Shown here: one piece after another, positions 32,601 through 44,600 of the stretch
Layout: the number at the start of each line of letters is the position of its first letter
Position numbering within the stretch: the stretch's first letter is position 1
DNA from: Plutella xylostella
Lineage: Eukaryota; Arthropoda; Insecta; Lepidoptera; Plutellidae
Length of the DNA: 64,000 bases
NCBI RefSeq assembly: GCF_932276165.1
Contig: NC_064012.1
Coordinates: 6,269,501 to 6,333,500 of the forward strand
Direction: 5' to 3'
Translations under genes and position numbers: made by a program
The notes under the pieces: model-generated
What the model saw: only the letters and a program-made list of their open reading frames with translations
Databases searched by the model: none
Told to the model about the DNA's origin: nothing

Positions 32601-35600
32601 TAATAAATAGTAATCGTAATAGCCGCCCACCTGTCTCGTGCCTGTGATATTGCTCTGATCGGAGACATCAATCAGCTACCATATATCGACAGAGAGAACC
32701 TATTCGAGCTTAGGTACAATCGCCCAACACTGGTAGCAAACATCACCCAGGAGCTGTTGTGCTCATACAGAAACCCCATGGATGTTGCATACGCCCTAAA
32801 GGAAGTATACTCAGGCATATACGCAGCCACAGCGCGCATCCAATCCCTGCAGCTGAAAAGGTTAACAGACGCAGTAATTCCCAAATCCCAAACCAACACT
32901 CTGTTCCTGGTGCATACACAGGAAGAAAAAGAGACCTTGACCAGCCAAGGGTATGGTGAAGGAATGGGCTCACGCGTCCTAACCATACACGAAGCACAGG
33001 GATTGACGTACGAATCCGTTATTATCATAAGAACAAAAGATAAAATAAAGTTGCACGATAGCATACCTCACGCAGTAGTGGCGCTGTCGAGGCACACCAC
33101 CGCCTGCACCTACTATGCGGATGACACCGAGGACGCTATCGGCAACCTCGCTAAAACGGCAATAACAGCGCCAAAGAAACGCATCCTCGAGTACAATCTA
33201 AAAATGGCAGTTAAGAATCGAGACGAAGAGGTCATTGCACTTTCTGGGGAAATGTTAAGAAGGCAAAACGGGGCAGAATAAATCATAAAATATAATTTTG
33301 GTTAAGAGCGCAAAATATAGGTCAAATTGGGAAAATAATTTATATAACTAACCTATTGATTATTATATCATAACTAACAATTAAAATAAGTTATCTTTAA
33401 GATCAGAGTCACACACTAACATCAGGCAAAACATGACCTATAACGACTGAGGGGCCGAGCCATTGCCAGGTGTCTACTAAGTTCTCCGAAGACAGCTGGC
33501 ATTGGCCCTGTCCTTGTTAAGTTTGTTGCCATTACTAATGTAAGTGTGACTCTGAAAACCATTAATTTAAAAAAAAAGGAAAAAAAAAAGAAAAAAAAAA
33601 AAAAAAAATCTTGTATAATGAGATACACGGCTGGGGGTTTTTAGTCGGTTAACGCCCGACACTACCTGCCTGGGTCCTCTTCCCAGGTGTCCATGTGGAT
33701 TTTCCCCCAGCAGTGGAAAAAAAAAAGGGAAAAAAGAAAAAGAAAAAAAAAAGAACAATATATATATAAAAGATAGAATATATATACCTATATATAAATG
33801 AAACTTCCTTACCGAGTAGAAAGTAGATAAAAGAATTAAAAACTATCTCATAAAAATTACCACTCTTCAAAAGGCACGGACATAAAGTCTGTGGAGTGAT
33901 AACAATTTCTTGAAAAAAAAAAAAAAAAAAAAGTACTGAGTAACTGATTAAGATCAGATAATAGTATTTTACCTTGTCGGTGACAGTGAAACACCATAGT
34001 GAAAGGATTAGCCGGTTAGATTAGTTTTCAGTCACTGACTGCCCAGGTTGCTCCGGCGCCGGTCGTAGCGATGCCACATGAACGGCAAGGGCGTACCCAG
34101 GATTTCAGCTAGGGGGGGGCAGCTCATACCTGTTCCGAGATGATGGTCGGTCGGGTTATATTGAAACATTATAGATAAAAGAATATTAAATCAAAATATC
34201 TGACTAAAAAGAAAAGATACTTTGTTTCCAACACTTCATATTGCGCACAGTAAGTAACACGTTTTTAATTCCCACTTGGCAGGAAAATTTACATTTATTT
34301 TATCTTCTAGGGGGGGGCAGCCGCCCCCCCTGCTCCTACCTGGGTACGCCCTTGATGAACGGAATAAGTACATACTTTAAAAAGGGTACGATAGTATAAT
34401 AATTACTGTTTTTCTTAACGCTAGAATGATTGATGACTGCCCCGCGCACCCAAAGTCAGTTTTGCGATTGACTTAAAAAAAAAAACTTTCAATACAATGC
34501 CTTCTATAGTTAGGCTCTGCCTGTATAAAGTTAGGCTCCTTTCGTGCACCCCCAGATATCACTCTAATGTGCACCAAAGGATATTAATATAGGACCTATA
34601 CATTACTGCTGCACTATACATTATTAATCCTGAAAAACACAGTAATCCTGTCCCTCTCTATTTGCGCATTCAATACTGAACAACAAAGTGACACTTTGAG
34701 AAAAAAATAAAAGAAAGTGATATTCCCTTTGTAATGCTTTGTAACGTTTTTAAACACAAATAGACGCGTGGATAGTTGCACAGGAGTTTACCGGACGCTA
34801 CAGGTGCTGCCATCTCACGTGAACCGTTTCAGAAAACTCTCGCAATGTCACGGTCAATGTCGGCTACATTTCCCGGTATTATGGAGGAAACTTTTTGCAC
34901 AAGCTTTTTGCTAAAGCTCGTTGTTTTTGAAATATAACGTTTCAATTTCGGAGGATTGGTTTCGTTTGCAAGTCGAGTCGATTTGAGCCTTTGTGAGGTT
35001 TGATGGGTTAATGTTATCAAATCTGGACTCGGGTCGCCAGGGTGCGCCGGATGTACACTCACGAGTAATGAAAAAGTTCCTCTTACAAAATGTCGTCACC
35101 ACATATTTTTTTCTTATAACAATATTTTGTTGCTGCTTTCACTGGAGGTTTTCCATTGCTCGTAAGTGTATACTAGGTACAGTCGATCAAATCTAGGAGA
35201 GGATCCTTTTTTTCAACCTGTTGCGACAAAGGTCATGTAAAAAAAAAAATATTTAAGCAAGCTCAAGCAGTAGAGATGCAAGCACTGTAACAGTTTTATA
35301 GGTACTTAGCAATCCGTTTCGAATAAAATTCGAAGAGTCTAGCTTATTGATTTATATTTTATATTGGAATCATCACCAAAGAGCGGCCTTTTACTATAAT
35401 TTCTCTATACACAATTTTTCGCGAAAAATTCCACCATAAATTCTATTATCAGAGCTATTTAACTGTAAGAGGTAGGCATGAGTGTAGCATCGTCTAGACA
35501 TCACAAGTGTAAAGGCCATGAACAAATAATTAGCCACCCAACAGGGGGGCTCGTGGGCTGAAACGATACGAAAACATTTCTCTTCAACAATAATCTTCCT

Positions 35601-38600
35601 TCAATGCCAAGTGTTGAGATTCGAAACGTGTAATAAAATAAATTCACATATCATTTCTAATTGCTGCGTCTATTTTCGGAGGCACCCACGTGCTAGACAA
35701 GCACTTTCGCTCGTGCAACGGCAGAGGCTGTGCATCTTTCGCATATGTAGAGCCTTTGTTCGTTTGATCGGATATAGATCATCTGAGGGATGTGGCACCT
35801 AAGCGAGGCACACTCGAAACCCTCAATCTTCGTGTAATTTTCCGCATCGGAAAACCATATTTATTGTTACTCGCATTAAGGGACATGTTTACGCGAACGG
35901 TAGCCGGTGTTTACGTTACGGGGTACGGTTAAGACACCTTTGATTTCAGATTAGGGCTCTATAAAAATACGTAACCAAAGAGTGTTAAGGTATGGCAAAG
36001 AAAATAAATAGTTTCTCGCGAAGAAAAGAACAAAGAAATATTGTATTATTCAGACTATATTGTTGTCTCCATATGTATCATTTGATATTTTTTACGCTAT
36101 ATACCTATGTAAGCTAGTTGAATAGTTGGATGAGATGATGAGGATGGCCTTAGTGCCATTTTCAGATGAAGTTAAGTTGTTATTGCTAGTTATTGCACTT
36201 GTGTGAAACTCCGGTGGGTCCGATTTGTTGAACCACTTTTCCATGGAGCAAGGTTAGAAATTTTCTCTTCATGAAAGGGCAAGGTCAATAAAGACTACCG
36301 CTTCATTAGACTTCTAGGATTTTCCATAGTTAAGTTCAGTGAAAAGGAAATTGATTTGATTACAAAATCATCCGGGTTGATTTTTATTCAATCAAAGCTC
36401 ACTTGTCTGAAACTGAAACTATCGTTATTTTCTGAGTGGCTGGATTCTGGTATTGTTTTGCATCGCGAATACAGATCAGCGCTGCACCGAGTGTCCCGCC
36501 CGCGCCCGCACTTCCACGCGCTCTTTGAACTTTGCCTTTATTATCTGCAGATTATGTTATAATTGGTATTTTCTATTTAGTAATCTATTCTATTTTATCC
36601 ATTTTACTTTCGTTTATTAATAAGGTAGATAGTTTTATCGCAAATAATATTATCAAACTACGTATTATTTATAAAATTTAATAGGAAAAAATATTATTAA
36701 CTGTAAGTACTGTGGTGTCTTAGCGCAAGCCTTGTACAATATTATTAATGAACATAATAATATTCAAATGCGCAGGCGCATTAGTTTCTATAATGGCCCT
36801 AAATGTTTTCAATAGAAGGAAAAAAAGATCTAAAAAGTATATTGGAAGGTATGAAAACGTTCCGACGACCGAATGGCGTAGTGGTTAGTGACCCTGACTA
36901 CTGAGCCGATGGTCCCGGGTTCGATTCCCGGCTGGGGCAGATATTTGTTTAAACACAGATATTTGTCCTCTATTCTTCACTATTATACATTGGGACTAAC
37001 ATAACGCTCTGGCGAAAAGTGGGTGCATCAATGCACCTCTGTCTACCCCGCAAGGGAGTACATTAGTACATGGCGTGAGTGTGTGTGTGTGTGTGTGAAA
37101 ACGTTCATTTCTCGACTTTAGCATCACTGCCCAATTTACTCAAAATCGCACGTTTTAAGGCGATGCACACACTTGACCGCGCACAGCCGCGGATTATCAT
37201 TGTAAGCAAAAATGACAGTTTATATTAAAAAAACCGGCCAAGTGCGAGTCGGGCTCGCGCACAAAGGGTTCCGTAGCAGCAAATATAATAAACTTTAAAT
37301 CAACCTATCTCAAAAACTATAAGAGATACTTTGATCAAACCAAAAATCGTTGAAAGAGTTAATTAGCATGCATCACCTCTATTTTTTTTAGAATTTTATA
37401 CCCCGTAGTTATAAAAATAGAGGGGGGGGGACATACTTTTTACGACTTTGAGAGCTGATATCTCAAAAACCGTTCACTTTAAGAAAAATGTTTTTTAGAA
37501 AACTTTATATCATTTTAAAAGACCTTTCCATTGATACCCCACACGGGTATGTACATCGAAAAAAAAAATTTCATCCCTCAGTTACATGTATGGGGGGCCC
37601 CACCCCCAATTCTTTTTTTTACTATTTAGTGTCATATTTTTGTAGCGGTTCATACAACACATATTCCCATCAAATTTCATCACTGTAGTACTTATAGTTT
37701 CCGAGTAAATCGGCTGTGACAGACGGACAGACGGACATGACGAAACTATAAGGGTTCCGTTTTTGCCATTTTGGCTACGGAACCCTAAAAAACGCTTATC
37801 CGCACACACTGCCCCCGCCTCACCGCGCGGAAATTTACTACGTGAAATCCGCAATCCGCGTGGTGAGGCGGCGAAGTGTGTGAACCGCCTAACCGTAGTC
37901 TCTGTCCAGATCGCTACATCATCGGCCGATGAGCCAGGGTTCGCCGAGCTGAGCAGCACGGGCGTCGTGGAGGTGGTGGGTGATGACGAGGGGGGGCGTC
38001 GCATCATCGTGGTGTCCGCCTGCCGCCTGCCGCAATCCAAGGATCTGCACCCCGACCGGCTGCTGAGGTTTGTGCCTGTAGTGTAGAACTGGTGATTATG
38101 CAGTCTGATCTCGTTGTTTAAAATTTGTATCGTCACGGTCGTGTTTAGTGTCACCATCATCATCATTATCTTCACCATAATGATAATCAGATTACTATAG
38201 GAGTTTATGAAGCAGCACCGTATACTTCGGACTAACTTTTTGTCTACGGGTACGAAACTTGCGACGAGCGGAGCGACGGTGGGGCGGCGCGACGGCGATG
38301 TAATCAAATGCATTAAAAACATAGCGTTGTCTACGAAACGGGCGACACGGTCGCGATCGAGCGCCGCACCGCCCCGCCCGCCCCGCCGTCGGTCCGCCCG
38401 TCGCATAATTCGTACCCGCAAACTTACCGTCGGGCCGCCGCCAGCGGGTCGACGGCACGACACTTCACATTGGACTCTTGTCATATATATTTTTATATTT
38501 TAGTCATCAATAAATTATTTATCAAACTGCTGGACATTATAGGCCCGTCAGATTAGCATCAGTCGCTGCCCAGATTGTGCCCGAAGTAAGCACATAAGGT

Positions 38601-41600
38601 ACAGTTGATACATGACCACCCCACTACACTCTGTCCTCGGTCTTCCTCATTTAGTCACTACAAGTCTAAGCTCGTCTCTCTAGCGGACTGAAGTCGCTAC
38701 GTTTGCTTGTTCGTAGCATCCACTTGAGAACACGCGTACGCCAACGGCCATCGATTTGTTTGGTGCATATACAGATTTCAGATGTCTACGCAGAAACTCC
38801 ACGGTCACCCATTCAGTCCTACGTCTAAATCTCAAATATGCAATATCACATTTTTGCCCTACCCGTGTGTCCAGTCAACCAGATAAAAATTGGAACGAGA
38901 CCGGGGTCTAAAACCGTTCACCAATACATACCTAATGGTGCTATAAAACTGGCAGAGACATAATAAAAAACACAACCAATTTCCGCTAGATACCTGATGT
39001 TCACGCTCGACAAATACGTGGAGCAAGACTACAGCGTGGTGTACTTCCACTTCGGGCTGACGAGCAAGAACAAGCTGCCGCCGTCGTGGCTGTGGAAGGC
39101 GTACAAGGCGTTCGACCGCAAATACAAGAAGAATCTGAAGGCTCTGTACCTGGTGCACCCAACCAACTTCATCCGCATCGTGTGGCAGATGCTGAGACCG
39201 GCCATCAGTGTGAAGTTTGGGCGCAAGATGATGTATGTGAACTACCTTCACGAGCTGCAGCAGCACCTGGACCTGGACAAGCTGTGCATCCCCGAGCCCG
39301 TGCTACAGTAAGTGCTTTTATTACCCTTGACGGCGGCCGCGCGAGGCGGGAGCCGATGCTACTCAATTATTGTTTTGATCTGTTTCCACGGCCAGCGCAG
39401 ACGGGGAAACAAATCAAAACGCATTGTTTGTTCGACTTCATATTTGCAGGTTTTATATGTTTAGGCGCTGGCGATGATAAATACTTAAATATACATACCT
39501 AATATGATTCTTGAAAACTTTTTTAGTAGTAGTTAGTAGTTTTAGCTACGAGTATTTAGTTAGATGCAAATTTATGCTACCTCTATAGCTCCTTAGTTAG
39601 TAATTTTCATGCTCATATTATTTCATAAGGCGATGCAGCTCGCAAAATGCATATTTTATCTTTTTAAACCTTCATCTATTGTCGTGTGCGGAAGCGTACG
39701 CAATATTACGAAATCAGGCGAATCTGCATTATATGCTGTTGCGATCTCAGAATATGCCAGGAAATTGTATAATAATTTACAACATAGAAGCCCTTGAAAA
39801 GCAGCCCACTTTATCCTTGCATTAAATAATTTTCTTTTCATCGGTTTATTCTACCTGCTGTGTAGTCGAAGAGAGGCTAATTCTAAACGTCAGTCATGTT
39901 GCAATTTTATTACTGTCTATATTTTATTATTCCTACATTGCCTAGGTATTTGTTTTCTATGCTTCATAAAGACTTACAGGGTACAAAAACAAACTCGGAT
40001 AAATACAAAAAATATATATTTTTATAAAATCTTACAAGTGACAGAAGATGAAATCAAGACGGAAAGTTTTTAAAATACTTACGTGTCAAATTATTTCTAA
40101 TATCAAAACTTGACCCTTTATATAAGACACATTTGACTGGTTTATAAATCGAAAAAAGTCATAATTGGCATAAGGCTTGGGGTCGGATGGCCGTGTGTGA
40201 GATGTCCCTACACATTTATTTATGTACTATTATTTATTTATTAATTAAATGTAAATAAAATTTTTAATCTTACGTAATACCAAAAACGGCCTAGTGTTGC
40301 TATAATGCGCATATATACATAATATATTTAAACGTTTATATATTATAAAATTATTATTATTGACATGACATGCTAAATTGATCAAACAAATATCCAAAAT
40401 CAAAACATTAATTTTAATACTGAAAACTACGCCTGAAAACGTATATCCAATGAAATAATTTTCCGTAACATTTGTGCATCCATTTATATATTTTTATTGC
40501 TACCTGTTTCTGGTTTTGAAGTGGGAAATGATCCCTGAAAATTCATCCTGAATTTCGGAGCGCACACAGCAACAGTGACATAGGCTGCCTTCATAGTGGA
40601 ATTTCAACGGGTAAACGTTTTCAGGCGAAGCGAATTCACAGTCAAAAGCTACGAATAATACAATTCATAAAGTTATTTATTCCTTTAATTAAAATATGTA
40701 CGTATTTAAAAAAAACAGTAGGTACATAAAATAATGTTGGTTTATCAGTCTTCTGGGTAATCGATATTTTGCCGGGATTGAACCGTGGATTACCTAGTGA
40801 CCCGCCTTGCTACGCCGGCTATCCGAAAGTTAGCCGGCGTAGCAAGCGTAGCAGCTTTGCTTGGCTTTGCTTTGCCCGCCTGAAAATCGATTATTTTTAG
40901 CCCAGAATGGAGCTTTTTAAACACCCTGTATATATTCTAATTTCTACCTATTTAGTATCCTGTGAATTTATCGGATATGCGTCTCAAACGCACCCGTGTT
41001 GCCGCCCAGTGCAGTCTCCCGCCCGCCTTTCAACCCCTTGTCGCGGTCGCAATGTTCAGGAAATTCATAACGAATAAAAAGTTAGTTACTGAAATAACTT
41101 TCCCGGTTCTCTCTTATGGTGGTTTATGTGATTTGTGAAATTATTTATTAGTATGTTGATAATTTTTCCGTTCGCTCGCGAATTTTCTCTTTTTTTTCTT
41201 GTCATTTTTTGCTGTGTCGAGTTGTGCTATGTGCCTGCTACCTGTTGCGCTGTCGCGGCGGCTGTTGACTCCGATGGTGAACTCTAAAGTTTTCAGCTCG
41301 CGCGAACTTTTCTGTACATCTTTTTACAAATATTCTTTTTTAAATGTTTACTAGTATAATCTCGTTAATCTGGTGCTAAGCGCGGTGGGCGGATTGACTC
41401 CCTGCAAGAGTCCGCTTGCCTCACAAAATTGAGAATTATTATATGATGCACTTTAGTAGGTATATATTTTTTGGATCTTTATTGCTATTTTCTTTGTTAG
41501 GCGTGTTTTTTAGTGTAGTTTGGTTGAGTTAGATTTTTTAATAATAAATTTAGATAATTAGCGTTTTTCCGAGAACTTTCCACTTACGTCGCGAAATAGG

Positions 41601-44600
41601 TTCATTATTTGTAAGCCCGTGAAAAAGTACAATACATCGAAAATATTGATATATTCACAATACATATGAGCTTATAATTTTTTCGGAATATTTGTTATGT
41701 AGGCGGTATGTGGCCTCAAGTTCAAAGAAAGAAAGCGTATTGTGTTATGGGGAATTGTTATAAAACACCCCGTGGGTGCCTAGCACCTGTCTGCCTCCCT
41801 AGGGATTTACAGGCAGGAGTGGGTTATTTTCAGTGTTCAAGGCAGTCGAGTCGAGTGAGACTCCCATAACATTTGGTAGCTTGAATTTTTCCTCTCATTA
41901 CTCACTTACCTCTCGCGCAGGCAACTGCGTTGCGCTTCCAGGGGGTGCAATTTCTCTGAGTGAAATTTATAATGGCTTACAAACAGTTCGTGGCGGTTGT
42001 TCGCATCGCGGTGCGGCCTCTTGTTGTGGTCTTCCGGACCACCATCGAGCCGATCGGGACATATATTAGGCGCAAGTACGTTTCCGCGAATTTTACACCG
42101 GTGTCTGAAATTTTTTAGGGTGCAGTTTGAAATTTTTTGGAGTGCAGTCTGAAAATATTTTAGGGTGCAGCCTGAGGTCTTGTGGCTTCCAGGTGCAGAT
42201 CTGAACGTAATATAAAGCCGTGTGCATTTTTCAAAAATAATAATTAAATCTTTTTGGATTTTTTAATTTTTTAGAACTTTATAATTCGATACTCTATAGG
42301 ATTTTTTGGATAAATTACTTTCTTTTAGAACTTTAGTCCAGATCTGCACGTAATATAAAGCCGTGTGAAATTTTCAAAAATAATTATATATTATTTTTGG
42401 ATTTATTACTTTTTTGAATTTTATTGGATTTCTTTACATTTTCAATATTTTAGACTATAGTAGCGCAGTGATTTCCGGAAAGCATGCTTACTAGTAGATC
42501 CTAATCCTGCTATATACAATCGTGTGCATTTTTCAAAAATAGTTATAGTTTTTTTTCTTGGATTTAGTGCTTTTTTATAATTTTATAGTTTGATACTCTA
42601 TAGGATATTTCTTTACAGTTTCAATATTCTAGACTATAGTAGCGCAGTGATTTCCGGAAAGCATAGTTTCTAGTGGATCCTAATCCTGCTATATACATTA
42701 TACAATCGTGTGCATTTTTCAAAAATACTAATATTATCGTTTTGGATTTATTGATTTTTTTATAATTTTATATTTCGATGATACTCTATTTTTGAAACGC
42801 ACTTGTCGGTTGCAACTGCGAATCTATGTTTCTGATATCTCCATTGTTTCGACTGAAATTTCATCGTGCCAATTGCGAGTGTTAGTTTGTAAATTTAGGT
42901 TTCAGTGTCCATATTCACTTTAGGTTTTCCACTGTTTGGGAATTTCGCTCGCGCTTCGCACAGCTGCCGCTAAGCTGTTCTATTCTTTAGCTGACGGTAG
43001 CCCTTCTCGTTTGGGCATTCGCACTGCACAGCTGCCGCTAACCTCATCTACCCTTTTGCTGACGGTAGCCCTTTAATTCCGTCAGGTACGACAAGCTTCT
43101 GCTCTCCAAGAGTCCCCGCGCCGCCGAAGCCGCCCGCGCCAGCGCCGACCGCGCAGACGAAGCCCGGGCCGAGGAGCCGCCCGCCGCCGGCAGCCTGGCG
43201 CCGCCGCCCACGCAGCAGTTCGGGGTCTCCCTGCAGTTCATCAGGGAGAACCACCCCGACATGAGGGACAGCATCCCGCCCGTCGTGCGCGATTGCGTCA
43301 ACTTCTTGTCGGCTCCGGACGGTGAGTTTTATGACTTCTGTGGCCCTTTAGGTAGGTATGCTGTCGTCAATAGTCGGTTCCTGTCGGCTTCACTCTGGAC
43401 GGTGAGTTTTATGACTTCTGTGGCTCTTTAGGTAGGTCAGCGGTTGTCAATAGCCGCGGGTCTCCAACTGAGTTCGCTGGCCCTTTTAGGTGCGTCATCG
43501 GGCGTCAGTAGCCGGGTCTCCAGATCCACAGCGGTCTGACCGCGCGGTCCAAGGTATTTAGTAAGAATGTAAAATATGGATTCTTGGACGGCTGATGGCA
43601 TCATGGGCATCATCAGCCGACGATCGGCAACAGGTGGAAGAAGGACTTGGCTCAAAGTAGAACGGGACCCTACTGCTAATAGACTTTTAGCGGTTCGTCC
43701 TTTGTCTATTTATCTTCGGTAGGTGACTACTGATGACATTGAAAATTTCATCGGAAAAGTATATTTGTGGCCTCTATAACAACAAATTATTAATAAATAT
43801 TTAACCCGATATTGATAAGTGCATCAGGTGGAAACTCGATATATTTGCTGAATATCGAGTAATATTCTCTCCAGAAATAAATAATGTTTTTTATGTTTAT
43901 ATTTTACGGAACGGGACCTTCCGTGGGCGAATCGAATTCGCTCTTAGCCGATAGGTTTTTAATTACAAAGTTTTTTTTGTGTCAACTTTGCGTTCTTAAT
44001 GCGCAGTTTCATAACAATTACCAATTTGATAGTTTACCAAAGTCGCATTATTTACAAAAAGCACAGTCAAAAATGCTTATTATGTGTTTTTCTACTGAAA
44101 GTTATGGCATAGAAACCGGCTTTTATAAGTATAAGAAGTACTCAGTAGGTGACCTAGAGACACGGGTACTTGAGACTTCTTAGCAGCAAAAATAAATCAT
44201 TTTTCTTCGATTGTTTTTTTGGTAGCAATTATTTCTTTTAATTGGTATAAATCGGATAAATATGAACGATATTATCTTCTTATTTTCGAAAGGTTCAGCG
44301 CATTCGATCATAATGTCAGGTAGACACCTTATTTTATTTAAAATAAATTTATGTTTAGTAAGGCGTAGGTGTAAGGCATGTTGGGACTAAAAGGGTAAGG
44401 TGGCGCGTGCTGTGCCCATTTTAGCCTTACATCAAAACGCCCGTGACTTCTGCTTACCCGCTCTCGCAATAATGAGCTATGTTTGATATGCGAGCGTTTG
44501 CTGAACCGTACACTACAGAACGGGACCGAAATATACCCTCACAGCCTCTGCTTAACAGTGCATTAAAGGGCGCATCTCTATCTGACTAACATTCACCACT

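Noticed and set aside
36866..36940. Functional tRNA gene
   Set aside because: A and B boxes and T arm are fine, but the anticodon arm does not fold and SINE body sequence plus a (GT)n tail follow; the same head recurs at 46938.
37582..38484. 300-codon minus-strand frame
   Set aside because: Runs across two repeats, the antisense of RhoGAP68F exon 4 and a GC-rich foldback; compositional artefact.
43044..43301. Ala/Arg-rich minus-strand frame
   Set aside because: Antisense of RhoGAP68F exon 6, which is GC-rich because it encodes the Ala/Pro linker.
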